A DNA stretch of 64,000 bases from Lanius collurio (taxonomy: Eukaryota; Chordata; Aves; Passeriformes; Laniidae). The stretch covers positions 57,583,847 through 57,647,846 of the forward strand of contig JACBWW010000003.1 of NCBI GenBank assembly GCA_020086605.1, read 5' to 3'. The position numbers and the translations under genes were made by a program. Below the pieces are notes generated by a model. The model was not told where the DNA came from. It did not search any database and worked only from the letters and a program-made list of their open reading frames with translations. Of the stretch, positions 26,688 through 41,227 are shown piece after piece; position 1 is the stretch's first letter, and the number at the start of each line of letters is the position of its first letter.

Positions 26688-28730
26688 CATTGTCACTTTT
26701 AGATTTTCTCCCAATACTGATAAGCAGAGGAGTTTCTACTACAAGAAAGTCAGGATCCCTAGCTGAGACCTCTGGGTTTAGCTGTAGTTTGAAAGATTAT
26801 GGCACCTTTAGACAGAAAGAAGAGTGGCACTACCTGTGAGAGCCTTGGTGATTCAACATGCAAATTTCCTGCAGTCTATGACCTGTCTTTCATTCTCCAG
26901 AGCACAAAAGACCAGTGACTGCCTTCCTTACATCTCAGTTAAACAAGTTCTAACTCCAGAGGCTGATGAACAGACACTGTCTCTTCTCCCCTCTCACCAT
27001 GCGACCTCTGAAACACACCCTAGGAAATATCTCTTTGTTCCTCAGGAGAAAGGCATTCTCCCTGGTTGTCCTAGGCTGTTCAAAATATGCCAACAAAGGG
27101 AGAAGGATTTCTTCTCCTTTTTTTCCTTGAAGTTATGCAAAAAACAGAAGCATTTACAGTCATAGTTTCCTAATGGTACTTTCCACCTTACTTTCCTCCA
27201 GAGATCTCTATGTCCACTACTTTTCTCGTCATATGTAAAATGAGAAAGAAGGGCTGTCTGTGCCTGATTCATTCTTTGAAGTATCTGCCACAGCAGTGTA
27301 ATAAATAACCATAAACTTTGTGTCCTTAAGATGAGAAATCAATCCACAGAGGCAACTTTTAATATTTCTAGAATAAGAATCCAAGGAGGAGGAAGATTAA
27401 GTGGAGAAGTGAAGAACTTGGCTGTCACCTTGCCTCATGTTTGTTAATTGAACACAACTGTAAGAAGAGGTAGCGTTCAGCTTCAGGGTTCTTTCTGTGT
27501 GGAAAGCAAAGGTGAATTCCCTGATACACTACAAAAGCTCTCTTCTTTCAGTTGGATTATTGATTTCTTTGACATATTTTAAGCATCTCTTTCTAGCTTC
27601 TGCTTTTTGCCTTTCCAGACTCTGCCTGCCCTCCTCTGGTCTTTCCACACCTTCACAGGCAAAGAATTGAAATGCTGAAATATCTGAAACCCAGGAGATA
27701 CTATAAGAAGAAAGAAAGAAGGTGTGAATAAAATGAAACTGATTAAGGTAGTAATGCGAATATAATGTCTGCCTTTGTCTTAGTATAAATAATGTGAGAA
27801 GTTTCTACCAAATTTGGGATCACTGACCTACTGTCCAGGCAGACTTTTTTCTCCCACATTGTTCGGGCACCTCAAAAGTCTCCTGATGAATGACTGTGTC
27901 TGTGTGGGCAGAATGTTAATTTCAGGAAAGAACAGTGAATGTACACTACTTGGGTCATAGTAAAGTATCTACTAAAGTACATATCATCCTGTCTTTTTAG
28001 ATTACCTTTTTCAATTTTAAGATGCATGTGAAAATTTTGGATGCAGAAGTTTGTAGAAAAATAAAAACCAAACATTGTTAGCATGAAATCAGGAGAGAGA
28101 CTTGTTCTTTGGTTGTGATGTATTCTCCTTCTCCCCCAAGTTACAGATAATTTCAAAAATTCTGCTGGCAATACACAGGGAAAATATCTTCTCAAGTTTG
28201 TCAATACAATTCTTAATTTTTTGTTCCTGATCTTCCTGACCATGTTATGTAGCTGACCAGGGACAGAGCAAGAGAGAAAGAATGAAGATCTCCACAATAA
28301 TGGGGCAGAGCTGTAGATTTCCTATCTGACTTGTGATGACAAATGGTGTTTCAAAGTAATCAGTGCATGGAATGGCCTCATACATCTTAGAAAAAGACAA
28401 TGTATCTTAGAGATATCTGTTAGTCTTTCTTAAATTTTGAAAGCATTTGCTTAACTTACTCTTTGCATGCTATTTTAAAATATTCACGAGGATCAGTGAT
28501 GTTCAGGGAGTTCGTACTGAACAGTTGGAAATCTTTCGTGACTGATCAGATCTGACTCTCCGCGTCCTCCTCGTAAGTGCAATGTTTGCCATTCCCCAGG
28601 GATACCCCCTTTCACAGGGAAAAGTGTAAGAGAAGCACTTTGGAAACGTTATGCAGGAAGACTTTGCATAGCAGTTAAGTACAGTGCAATGTGGCTGAAA
28701 ACACAGCCCTCCTGATGCCACTAGAAACCT

Positions 28731-29200
28731 ATCACAGAATTGTAGAGTGGTTTGTGTTGGAAGGGACCTTAAAGATCAGATATTTCCAACCATGAGCAGG
28801 GGCACCTTCCACTAGACCAGGTTGCTCAGAGCCCCATCCAGCCTGGCCATAAACTCCTCCAGGAATCTGGGCAACCTGTTCCAGTGCCTTGCCACTCTCA
28901 TAGTAAAGAATTTCTTCCTAATAGCTCATCTAAATCTACCCTCTATGCTATTTCAATCTAAAACTCTTACCCCTAGTTCCACCACCACACTCCCTGATAA
29001 AATGTCCCTTCCCACGTTTCATGTAGGCCTCCTCCTAGTACTGGATGCCCACTATAAGGTCTCTGGAACCTTCACTTCTGCAGTTTGCATGACCCCAGCT
29101 CTCTCAGCCTGTGCTCAAAGGAGAGGTGCTCCAGCCTTCTCATCACCTTCATGGTCCTCCTTTGGACCCACCCAAGCAGATTCATGACCTTCTTGAGATG
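28731..29200 (-). mobile_element. CR1 LINE 3' part, 470 bp
   Basis: The plus strand reads as the reverse of a textbook CR1 3' end. It starts ATCACAGAATTGTAGAGTGG and TTGGAAGGGACCTTAAAGATC, then has CTTCCACTAGACCAGGTTGC and CCCCATCCAGCCTGGCC. Next come GTAAAGAATTTCTTCCTAATA and the reverse of the ORF2 end, with GCTCTCTCAGCCTGTGCTCA and GGAGAGGTGCTCCAGCC. ORF2 is interrupted by many changes. It is the best-preserved mid-length CR1 tail in the window. Confidence 0.97.
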
Positions 29201-30435
29201 ACCCCAAAGTGCTAACTAGAAGTCAGACTGGATACTTTACTAGGAAACTGTATTAAGTAATTGAATAAAATCCTAATTCTTCAGTAACTGTAGTACACTT
29301 CATCCCTAGCTGACATGTGCACACCTCAATATGAGGTATTTTCTTCTACTGAGTCCTTTTCTGAAGGACAAGTTTAAGAAAATTACATCGTATTGCCACA
29401 AAAGTTACAAACTTTTCCAGTATCTGAAATTAATAATTTCTTAAATCATCCTTTAGAAATTTTCAAGACCAAAATAATTAGTCTTAAAACCTTCAACATA
29501 TTACTCAAACAGCTTCTCTCATTTAAAGTACTGTGAACTTCCTATCTAAGGCAATTTCTTTGTTTTGCGCTTTCACATTTATAATTTCACAGTGATGTGG
29601 TCATAAATTAAACATCTACAAGTGTTTCCAATCTTTTCTGATTAAACTTTGTTATTTTTAGCTGCATATAAAGGTCTGCAACCAGCTTAAGCCCTCTTCT
29701 AGATGGCATAAAAACTACAATGAATGCCAGTCTCTAACTAGATAGTTTTTAATTTGAGGCATATTCTGTTGGTGATGAGCATGAGTAAATTTCCCATTAG
29801 TTTGTATGAATCACTAGTTTATACTGTGACATCTTAATTTCACATCAATTAATTCTGATTGTTAGTTTAAGATATTCATGTGGCAAAAGGTTTTGAGAAA
29901 GATGAATAATCAAACTATTTTGAAAAGCAGCTGTTTATTCACTGTTGACAGGAACTTGTACTTTTTGTGTGAGAGGGATTACAAAAATTTCTGCGGTCAT
30001 ACAGGAAGAAAAAGATCCCCTGTATTTTTAAACTCATATCTTTTAAACTGAGTGCTATATCAGTGAGATTCTGCAGTCTTTCTTCTCAATTCACTCACTA
30101 AAAATAATTTAAAAATAAATAAATAAATAGGCATCGAGGAGGAGGGGAAAAATACAGAGGAATCCAAAAATAGTGGGGTTTCCTGTGGCAGTTAAATATT
30201 AAAGGCCTCCATTATGCTGAAATAAATGGCTACTTTGCAATTGTATCTTCTCTCTGTTAGCAAATAAGGGAGAAGGAAATACAATGTGCAGCTGATCAAA
30301 CAGGGAAAGATTGTATAGGTGAAAACATACCTAAAACCTGCTTATAAAGGTAACTGAGGATTATTCCCTATGTGCTCATGCCTGGTACTGAGGACACTGA
30401 GGGTTACTACTGCATGAGACCATGAGAACTAGGCT
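29201..30435. other. Unassigned AT-rich intergenic sequence
   Basis: No gene or transposon was recognised. A short (AAAT)n tract lies at 30111-30129. Confidence 0.6.
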
Positions 30436-30525
30436 ACAGAATCATGGAATGGTTTGGGTTGGAAGGGACCTTAAAAACCATCTTATTCCACCCTCCTGTC
30501 ATGGGCAGGGACACTTTCCACTAGA
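30436..30525 (-). mobile_element. CR1 LINE terminal fragment, 90 bp
   Basis: The reverse of a CR1 3' terminus: ACAGAATCATGGAATGGTTT, GGGTTGGAAGGGACCTTAAA, ATGGGCAGGGACACTTTCCA and CTAGA. It is severely 5'-truncated and has little divergence from the common avian form. Confidence 0.95.
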
Positions 30526-33500
30526 AAATTAGGAAATGTTTCTTACTGCAATGGACATGGACATTCATATCAGTTTAGAGAGTGCTTTCAAGGTGCTTTC
30601 ATTAGCTCATGTTTAACAGTCATTCTTTATTTACCTGTCTACTCTAAGCATTCCCCTCTATGAGACTGGCAACTACTCTAGGAATGAAACTGACCCCTTT
30701 TTGATGTCTCAAGCGCCCAGCTAGAGCAGACAGGGAACATCTGGATCATCTGCTTTACTAGTCATGTATACTCCACTTTCACCCTATTTCCCTCCTACCT
30801 AAAATTCACCCTGTCTTTTCATTTGATCTTCCTACTTATTTCCTCCCTGAAGGCTCAGATTTGCATCCAGTGAAGCCAGTATGAATGTTATATGAGAAAA
30901 TTTAAGCCTTTAGACTGTGGTTTAACAAGGTACTTAGCACATGCCCAGCTTAAGCACAAGAACCTTCTCATTGAAAGCAGCAGAAAGATTGCTACTGGCC
31001 TAATTGGGAACAAGAGCGATCTATGAACCACTAAGCAGCTGCTGAATTCCACTGCAGCCATGGCTATATTTCAATGATAGGTTGGGTGTGAGCTCTGTGA
31101 ACAGTTTATGATGTGCTTGGGAACCTTAAGAATGAAAGGACCTCTATGCCAACTGCACCCAGCCATGGAATTTACCAGTCTAGACCATATATCTGTGGGT
31201 CCACAGCCACCAAGAAGCTTGTAAAAAGGTATTTTGCAGAACAAATTGAGAATGATATCTCCCCAAACCTGAGGGTAATCAGTGAAAAAATATTTCTGAA
31301 GACTCTCCAGAAAAAATGGAAATTATTTTATGCATCTCTATTACTTGCCAGAACAAGATTCAAAAGCCCTTCCTGGTATGCACATATCCATGCAAGCACA
31401 CATGCATGTTTACAGGTAGCATGTTACACATCCATCTGAATCTAACAGGGTAAGACTAGGAATAATATTTCTGAGTTTGCTCAGATCTCTGTCCTCTGAT
31501 GTTCCAGAAGGGAAACTATCACTAGTGTTTAAAAATAGGTTCTTGGAAAAAATGAAAATTATTTGTTTTATAAAGGTCAGAATATAAGCACAGACAGATG
31601 AACTCATTCACAGATACTGTCCTATCTTATTCCTCCACTATAATATTTGATACTCCTGTAGGAAGTATGATACGTAGGTGTGTGTAATATAGTCATAGAT
31701 ACATTGTGCAGCCTGTAGGGAAATGGCTATGACCTATGTGAGAGACAAAAAATGTGATGATAAGTAGGAAAAGACAGTGCTTGTTTTTGTAGGTTGGTGT
31801 GATCATCTCACTGCCCTTTATACTCAGGTCAATTTGTGGCCTATTTAAAGCTGTGAGATCCACACCCCTCCATTTCCTTGATCTCATACCCACTGTAAAG
31901 CATCATAATCCATTGGATGTCAGGGAAGATATCTATGCCCTAATTCATAGCTCAGTGAAGGACTTGTACTGCTCTGTTGTGACTGCACTGCCTTTTACCT
32001 GCAGGAAAATGTGAGCCTGCAGCAGTGTCAGTGGAGCATCCTGGTCCTCTTCCAGCTCAGGCTGTTCTAAGAGACAGGCTGCAACTCATGACATACATCC
32101 CAATCACAGGCAATATCAATTTTACACCAGCTAAGTCCCATGCTCAGAGTACCCCTAATGGAGGATGGCTTTTGGGATCCGTTTAAAATGGCTCTGGTGT
32201 AAATGTGGTATGGACTAGTGGCCATTTATCTCCCACTCTGTGCCTTCCCCTGCACTAGGCTCTGGCTTAAGTGATTCAGAAATGTTGTTGTAGTGTTATT
32301 GCTGCTGCTTACCCATAAACCCCTAAAAAGTTGTAGCCTAAACCAGTCATTCAACAGCTTCTGGTTTACTCATTGAAGACTGTTCATGCAATGCACACAA
32401 GAATAGTGTTAAAACTCTGAGCAAGATAGGTTGCCATGACTTAAGGGGATCACACAAGACACTGTGTCCATAAATAGGCTATTTTTCGTAGAAACATAGC
32501 ACTCTGTGGTTATTTATCTAAGATCTGTGCACGGTGTCTGGAAAGCAAAGCTTCTTCTTTTAAAGTTGTAGCTGAGGTCTGCATGTCATTTATTTTAAAT
32601 CAACACAGGAAAACAGCTGAAAAGAATTTCTAATCTAGGCTTTTCACTCTAAACTTTTAAAAAAATACTTTCAGTCCTACTTGGCTACATAATTTGGCAC
32701 CTGTGCATACCTCTTGCCACAATCTCTTTAAAATAGCTTCCTGTTTGTGCCTATGGTTATAATAATTCCCACGACATCTGTGTAAGCAGCCTGAAGAGTT
32801 ACTTTTATTGAAGGGTTTCATATGAGGTGAAACTTCCACCAGCAATAAAAAGCATGCAGAAGCAGCAATTTCAGAAGCATCACATAAGTACTCAGGCAGA
32901 CTTATTAGAAAGAAGAGATCTATGTTATCTTGAAATGTAGTGAAACTCTCCTTTTAAGGGTTACACTTTGACACCAATAGACACAAATCACCCATTGGTC
33001 CAAGAGCTTGTATACGGAAATCACTAAAGTACTGCTCCAGTCTGCAAGTGAGAGCTGGAGAAGAGCAGAAAGATTGCTGTCCCTAAAGGAGTGTACCACT
33101 TCTGCAAAATGGTTAGACCAAGGAAAGCCATCTGCAAACACTGAGTGTTTTGTTATTTGGCACAGCAGCAGTCATCGGCTGGGGGAGGCTGTGGCCTCAA
33201 CTCTAAAGCAGAGCACAATCTGATTTGGTCTTTCTCTTAAAGCTGCACATAAAATGTCAAGTACTTTAGAGGTTAGGAGGTGTTCAAGGATGTTTGCCAA
33301 AATTTGGACAGAAAGACAAGTCTTACTGCTTGTTGACTTTAAAGGGCACACCTAATATTTGCTTATTGGGTGAAGAAGAGACTAATATTTAAAGGTTAAT
33401 TGGCTTTACAACTTTATAATTTAGAAGGGATAGGTTTTAAAGAAACTATATTTGCATGTGGGGATGGGAAGACAAGGGACTATAAACTCAGAACAATTCT

Positions 33501-36500
33501 AAGTATCTGGGCAAAGTCTTAGAGTGATGCTGTTGAAAATAATTGAGCAGTTGAGTTCCTCTACTGCCTCAGGAGCACCAAGAGAAATAACAGAGCATCC
33601 TCCTGCATCCTCCCAGTCACCTAAAGTGCTTTGAGAAATGCATTTGCTCATTTCCTCATTTTCCCAATATACCACCTAGTTAATTCTCCCCATGACCTCT
33701 TCAGCCAGCCTTGTGTATTTCCACAGGGTCCCAGTTGAGACCAGTTAATTAAGAGGAATCGTGTCTCCTGAAAATCTGTTGTTACTTTGGCTTGCCCTAG
33801 AATTCTCAGGCTTCCTCTGATCATTGTTGTTCAAGTTTTGAGGCAGAATATTTTACTTCTGCAGTATGTCATGTGCTCTTATTTTTAGCTTGTTTGGGCA
33901 ATTCCTAAAGTGTTTGTTTCTAGTTTAACTTGTTTCTTAATAGCTGCATCTGTTGGGCTGGGGCTCAGTTCAGGAAAAACAATGACTGGATTTTATTGTT
34001 GATGAATTCTCCAAGTGCATGGCTCTGCACAGATAACTAGACAGAAAGTCACAGTTTCAAAATACTATTGCTAGATGACTTAGGCTCTATTCCAAAAATA
34101 ATTAGGCACTTAAAAAGCTGATTTTCTATGAAAATCGAGAATAGCAGGAGACCTTTGACTTGAGATCTCAGGTTTAGAAAATGAATGTATGAATATTTGG
34201 AATTTTACTCCTGACTGTGATTCAGTAAAGGGCATCTTGTAACCTACTCATTACAAGTAGTCCCATTAAACTCTGTTTACCTCACCATGAGTGAACTGGG
34301 TTATGACCTCAGTGGGGACACCAGCAGTGAGTAATTGAAACAGATGGACAGGATGTTAAAAGAGGGAATATTATAATTGTATATGACTATTATCTCAGGG
34401 TCTGCTTTTGTGCCTGTATCATCAGCATGGTAAATATTATTACTGTTTCAAGTAACTAACAGAAGATAAGTTGGCTTGCTCTGTTTTTCACTTTCTTATC
34501 ACTCTGCTAATGTGTAGTTACTTGGACTAAAATTGTTTAATCTGTTTCAGGTTCTTTGTGGATATTTCTGTCTGTTTTTATTTCCTTTTGGATTCTTTGA
34601 AACTATGATTTGGAGAAGGGGGATAATTGAAGAAGAAGAATGGGGATAATACTTTTTCTTTCACCCTAGACATTTTTTTGCTGGGAAGCCATTTGATGAG
34701 AGGCTTTGTCCCTTGCTGGCTTTGAGGCCAGTAGAAGGGAATAGAAATTTGGCAAAGGATGAGCTTACTATGCAGAGTCTTTTGCTGTCTTTGTAAAAGC
34801 ATGGCCACATCATGTATGTCTGAAAATAATAGCTTCTCACAAGCTGAGACATTGTTTAAGATCAAGGGAATCAGTTCCCAGTCTTGACAGAACAGGCCCC
34901 ATTGCAACTGTGAACAAGGACACCCATTACCAGAGTTGCAAGATGGAGCAAGACTTCTTTGGAACTGGTCTTCCTTGTATCTTGTTCCCTGGGACCATGG
35001 TGGCAGTAGTCATGGATAATTAGAAAAGATTTATTGTCTCTTCTGTCAGAATTCCTTCTGCTGATGCCACTACTGGGACTGTGTCCAGCTGAACCAAGGG
35101 TACGAGTGGAGGTGAGAATGAGCTGTCCAGTACCACTGTTGGGAGGAATAGATGAATCTCATTAGGAAGTCTCAAATGTGAGAACATTGCAGCTTCATTG
35201 AAGATTCATCTAGAAATCAATCTACTTGCCAAAATCAGTGTCCACTTTCAATCAAAATCCCCAAATTAATTTTGCCATCATATTTAATTTTCTATGCTAC
35301 TCTCTTAAGAGTGAAAGAAGGAAATGGACTATTCAGTGTTCAGAACTCCAGAAAAAACCTAGTCTGAAGCATTTGCTTCTATTAGCTGGGGTTTTGCCAG
35401 CTGATCAAAGCAAATATCCCTCCTTCTGCAAATAAATGCCAAGGGATCTTTAATTAGCTAAAATGACCAGCAGTCAGGACCTTGATTTCTCACTTAATCT
35501 GAAAATAGCACAGTGTCCCTTAGCACACTGCTAGAACATTGGCAGTGTACCAATAGAGAGAATATAGTGCCATTTACTTAATCGTACACTTCCTGCAGCT
35601 TCTCCTACATTTCTAGTTGAGTTCATCTCAACAGCTGGAGAAGGGCATTGTAGTTTCTACAGCTTGTGGTAAGGGAATTCATGCTTTCTTTGGTAATTGT
35701 TTGTAGGGCTGTTTCAGATCTTTTGGGTTTGTTCACTCGAACGTTAATACATCAAACTCTAGTGGTCAGTATGGTGCAGTGGAAAGGAGTGAAAAAGGCA
35801 GTCCCAACCTATCTGCTATGATTTTTCCACTGGTGAAATATGGACCCCATCCGTTGTACTTGTTCTACACCACAGACTGCTGTTCTTAGCACAACACTTT
35901 AAATTAACACCTGCACCAACAGAGAATAAAGGCTGAGCAAGATGTTTGCAGGCATCTCAGTGAGGTCTATCAAAATCCCTACAAGTAGTCATAGGACCAT
36001 TGTATTAGCAAACTGTACAAGTGTGCCTGCAGGAATGCTTCATTCCCACGGCTTTTAAGAATAGATGGGAAATCTCAAGCCTTGCAGATTGGCTCATCCT
36101 TGCTTTAGATGCTAAGTCAGAATGAACAGAATTTAATAACTTCCAAGTATCCTTTTGATATATCTCTCATCTTGAGGTACTCATCAGTGGATCACAGTAA
36201 CACAGCAAATGCTGGGGTGAGCAGTTCTTAAAACAGCTAATTGCTGTGTCCTGCAGGAAAGACATCCCAGTGTCAGTGAAGGCTGTAGAGTGGGTGCAGC
36301 AGGGAGCAGAATGTTGTGGTGGAATTGGACACAATGGGAACATGCTGCCAAGGGCCAACTTCCTGGCTTTGCACAAAGACTTGTGACCCATTTTAGCAGA
36401 GATCTGTTTGGTTTTGATTTTAACTGGCAGTGTTAAAGTGGGAAAAAAAAAGAAAAAAGAAAAGAAGGCTATAATGAAAGCCAAATATTCTGGTATAAAT

Positions 36501-37704
36501 AAATATAATCCTGTCCTAATCAACAGAGACTGTCTTAATTCAGAGGTGGACATATACATGGATGTCAAGTACTTCTCTCCTTACCTATACCTTATCTCTT
36601 GCAAGAAACAGGAATAGGATGTCATGTCACTGTTAACTAGACCCTGAATGTGATGACCCTCCAGCTGCCTTTTATTTCCTTGTAATTCTGGTCTGGACAG
36701 TGCAAGACAAGTTCATTCCAGGAAGGGCAGGGTGTGGGGAGGGTGGGGGCTGGTAAAGCTTCCTATTTTTCTGTTTAGCAGCTTGTTCTGCTCTCACCAG
36801 CACTGCAGCGCAATGCTTGTTTTCCATGTGATGTTCCACACAGGTAACCAACCACACATTTAAATTTCTTAATGCTTCTGCTCTACACCTGAAAAATTTC
36901 TTCCCATGGAATCACACAATCACCAGTGAAGTTTTTCTAGAGAGATCCTGAAACCTCAAAGCACCACTGTGAGTAGAAAAGGAAAATATTTTTATGCCCA
37001 GTTTACAGACAGGGAAGTAGAAGTTCTTAAATTACTTCCTCAGCATCATTGTAAAACTAGGCTTACTTGAAGAATGAGTTAGAATGAGAGAACAAAGGTT
37101 TTGTCTTCCAGCCCTGTATTTATTTCCATGTTTCTCTCTCTTTCAAGAGACTCTATATTGTAATTAAATTAACAACAAATATGATTAAGGTAAGTGGTTC
37201 AGTTAAGGTTTTCTGGAACATTATATATAGAGACTGCTTTCAAGTAAGAGTCAAATTTTTCTTTCTCTTTCCTTTTTTTTTTCTGCAGTAAGCCTCCATT
37301 TCCTGCTTTCTTTGAAAAATTGTACTACGAATTATCAAGAGGCCACATATTCTAGCATTCAGCAGGAGCTGCCAAACCTGCAGTAAATATTCTCTTTAAA
37401 GTAACATCTTGCGTTTTTCGCTTCACACATGGCCCCTGGAGCTTATAGGTCATGCATAAATACAATGGTGGTCTTTCATGACCACAAGAGTTTCTAAATT
37501 GCTGTGTTTTGCATTCTCTCCATCTGTGTGACTTATTCTGGTCTTATAACTTTGCAAAGAATGACCCTGGCATTTTCAGAATTTTGCAGTTCACACCCGT
37601 CTCCCCTCAAACGTGAAGTGAATTGCCTCACAGCTCTTTGCAAGGTTGCATGTTATTCAGTTTCTGGGGTTACTAATGCTCTTAAGAGGTCTTTTACAAG
37701 CTAA
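30526..37704. other. Gene-poor AT-rich stretch
   Basis: About 7 kb with no recognised gene, RNA or transposon. A purine-rich (GAAAA)-like tract lies at 36438-36470. Open frames (for example 31113-31439 plus, 36167-36568 minus) carry no motif that I recognise. Confidence 0.5.
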
Positions 37705-37772
37705 ATTATTCTATGATTCTACATCTGTTCTAGGTCTACCCAGTGTCCATCTAGCCCAGTGACCTCCTGCTA
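37705..37772. repeat. Possible ancient CR1-like debris
   Basis: ATTATTCTATGATTCTAC resembles a plus-strand CR1 3' octamer tail. The following GGTCTACCCAGTGTCCATCT and AGCCCAGTGACCTCCTGC resemble the reverse of old CR1/L3-like 3' ends. The match is short and may be coincidental. Confidence 0.35.
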
Positions 37773-40700
37773 GCAATGTCCATGCAAGGAATTATTAAAG
37801 AAAGAAAAGGTCAAATACACCAAGTGTCTGCAACCTCCCAGCTTCTAGGTCAAGTGAGTAATTGTATAATTTTCTGATGTGAGCTGCATTGCACCCAGAA
37901 CCACAGGTATGGCAAAAGAAGACTATAAATAAGGGATTGGGCGTAATTTTGATGAGTATAAACCACATGTTTTCAGTGTCTACTGTGTCAAAGCTGGACA
38001 TGGAAATGATTGATTGGCTAAGAGTAAAAAATGGAATTCACAAAAGCTCAGGCCCTTCCTTTCCATGAGGTTTTGTGGCTACAGGGATTCATGGCTACAG
38101 GAATTGGAAGACCAGGATTATAAGAGCTAAGAAAATCTGTGCAGATTAAGAACTACAGTTTTTTACCCAATATTGATATATTCTTAAATCTTATTTTTTT
38201 TTTGTTCCCCCAGAAAGAGTAAATGAAGATTTCTAATTTTTTGCCTTCAAGTTATTAATATCAACAATGCATTTGAATGATAATTACGTCACGGCAAATT
38301 CTTTTTGGCTCAAGGATTTCTAGCACTCATTATTCTGAGTGCTTCTAAGTATAAGCATTGACTATCTACCTGATCACTGAAAGGTCCCACACAAGCCACT
38401 GTCGATCCTGATGTCTTGTAGCTGTTTGTAGAACTTTTAAAGAAATGACTGGTGACATTTACATATAAAAAAGCACATGGATCACAGCAGATTAGTGCAC
38501 TGGTCTCTTGCTTTGAGGTTTGGTATCAAAAGAACTGAAAAACTCTTTTAAAATGCAAGTGAAACTAAGTCTTACTTGGAACCTCAAAACACCAAATTTG
38601 ATCAATTGTTATGTTTTTTTTTCTTGAATACTTTTGCTACATACACAGGAGAAGTTTGCATGGTGTTACTGTAAATTCAAGCCCAGTTATCAGATCAAAC
38701 TGTGTATCTACTATGCAAGTGTGATAACGATAAGATCATGCAAATGCCATTTAGGGTTTTTCAAGCAATGTTCTTGGTTTCCCATGTAGCACTCTATAGA
38801 TCCACAGTGGCCCTTTCCTGAGTTGAGTCCCTCAAAGAAATTGTGCACAGCACAGGACTCCTACAAGGCCTCAAGTGAGATCAAGAAGTATACTTCCTGG
38901 AGAAAAGGTTTATAAAAGCTATGCATTAAAGAGGTTCATGGCTGGTGAAACTCTAGCTATCTAGTTTTAAACCAAATAACACAAAAAATACATTGCCATG
39001 TAGTGTTATCAATAATCTGGCCACTGACTTCTTACAAGTCTATCAGGAGATAAGACTATTGATCTAATAATCTGATTTCTTTGTACTGTTTAATTTCCTT
39101 TACATTTCTCTACATAACAGCAAGTATTTCAGAGTTAGGAAGAAATCATTGCTTTGTGGTTAAGGTACTATATTTGTTCAGTGGTAGTACTGTCCAAAAG
39201 TGTCCCACATTTTTCTTCTGAATTTGTTCAATACCTGTTTCTCTTAAGGTGACTCTACAAAGGCTTCTTTAGACTCATGTTTTCTCTCTACAAAAAATTC
39301 CTGGTTGGAATTACATTCTTTGTCTAAATAGTTTTGGTGTGTTCTTACTCAAACCAGTCTCTGTCATCACTCTCTTTCATCACGACACAAATCGCTTCTG
39401 TAGCATCATATCCGCATCTGTTCTTTCTGTAGGAAGCCAAAAGATAATGACAAAGACTTATCAACATTGCTTAAAAACAAGAGGAATTCTCCTTGTTTCT
39501 TCCCTGTCTTTCTAAGACAAGTGTCTTCTGAGTTGCTAAAGCTCCAAATAATTTCTAAAATGGTCAGATTTACAATAAGCGAAAAATTATTCTTAGTGGC
39601 TCGAGTTTTCAGATCCACTCTTCCGTCCATGGACAATTGGAATAAGTGGTGTGGACTGCAGTTTTCTTCTCTTTGTTTTGGAGGACATAGTGCTCACTTT
39701 TCAATCTTCAGTTTTTCACTCTTATTTAAAAGGGATGTGCAGCAGACCTTAAATACGGAGCATAAACAGGTCCCCAGAGTCATCCCAATGGTCAACATTG
39801 TAAATGTAACAGCCAAAGACCTACTAATAGTTTAATTCCTACTAAATGAGGAAAAGAGAATTTGGAAGCCCAAACTTACAACTCACTTTCAAATGAGTGG
39901 GATATGTCCAGTGTCTTTGAGAGCCAAAATTATAGAAAATCTTTTAAGTTTAGATTTATTTTGTATGATAGTTTGCTAGATAGATCAGACATTTCAATCC
40001 TTTTTAATTGTCACACCCTCATCCTTTCATGTGTTGGTGAAACAAAGCCTCATGATACAATTTTGAGTTTACAAACTGATCAAAGAATCTGCTATTGTGG
40101 GTTTTTTTGGTTTTCTTTTTTTTTTTTTTTTTTTGTAAAAAGAGTTTGTCTGTACGATGCCAAACTGGCTGTAATTTCAGTGCAGCCTGAATAGTGTTCC
40201 TTGTTGAGGGAATAGAAGTTGAGTTTTGTATTTGACCTTCAATGAATTCCAGGTGAATATTTTACAGTTTTGATGAATATTGAACATTTTTGCTAGCAGT
40301 AGTGCTTGAAAGGTATTCATTTATAACTCCATACCATGCTGGCTCTTTACAGCATATCAGTTTTATGAATGCCAGAATAGACTCAGCGTGATCTTTAACA
40401 TCTCTGATATATGACATGGAATAATGGCATGATGCTGAGCAATCTGATTGACAACCTGAAACAGTCAATCAGGTACACATATCTGTCTGTATTTTTCTCT
40501 TTAACATTGTCTTGACTTCAATCTGCCTCAATTCGTGGTGAGGGTATTCTGCATTGTAGCTTAAATAAATCTTTGTTAAAATCAAGTGAGCAAAATTTTG
40601 TCATTAAAATGGAGGACTAGATTGGTAAAACACAGGAAAAATGTACACAGATTTTAGGGAACTGTTTTGATTCAAAACTCCAAAATAAAACTTGTGTATC

Positions 40701-41221
40701 GAAAGCAAGTGATTTGATTTCAGAATTGCAGCGCTTTACTTACTTAATTTAAACAAAATTTTGATAATAATAAACTTAGTAATATCAAGCAGTTTCAAAC
40801 TGTGGTGAAACCAAGTGTTCTGCATTGTGTTCACTTAAATGAACTGAATTTGTTTTACAAAGTCATTCCTTGTAATTTTTTTTTCATGGTGATTCAAACC
40901 AAAATTGTCAGGAATTTTCAAAACAAAACTTAAATAACCCCAAATATTCCCTCAGTTGTAACACTAAAAAAATTTACCATGAACCAAAAAATACAGAGTT
41001 TTGTGCCAGGTTGCTTCAAGAGAAATAGATTTCATGTAAAATGCATAGTGGTATTTGTGAGCAAGGAAACAATTAACTCACCAAGTGCAACAGCTTAATG
41101 AGGATTTTTAAAAAGCCTACAGTCATTTATCTCGTGAACTGGTTTTGTTTACAGATTATTTAAGAATAGCTTTTAGTATGTTTAAAGTTATTCACTGATG
41201 TATTTTTTGTATTAAAGAATG
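37773..41221. other. Unassigned AT-rich intergenic sequence
   Basis: No gene or transposon is seen up to the provirus. A T-rich tract lies at 40102-40134. Frames such as 39467-39835 (122 codons, plus) show no domain. Confidence 0.5.
40102..40134 (+). repeat. T-rich tract
   Basis: T7-GG-T4-C followed by about 19 T. It is simple sequence. Confidence 0.9.
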
Positions 41222-41227
41222 ATAAGG
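41222..41227 (+). repeat. Probable target-site duplication of provirus, left (ATAAGG)
   Basis: Six bases directly before the 5' LTR. The partner at 43484-43489 reads ATAGGG, with one mismatch in six, which fits an aged 6-bp duplication. Confidence 0.65.

Larger units (their letters stand above)
15691..28730. other. Long gene-poor AT-rich stretch
   Basis: About 13 kb without a supportable gene or major transposon. The AT content is highest around 18.5-21 kb. Microsatellites and homopolymer tracts are listed separately. The longest minus-strand frame (27872-28297, 141 codons) shows no recognisable domain and is treated as chance. Confidence 0.5.

Noticed and set aside
27872..28297. A 141-codon minus-strand frame
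   Set aside because: No domain, no repeat similarity and no codon pattern, in AT-rich sequence. Taken as chance.
36901..36960. GGAATCACACAATCACCAG resembling a CR1 terminus
   Set aside because: The likeness ends after about 20 bases, with no TTGGAA core following.
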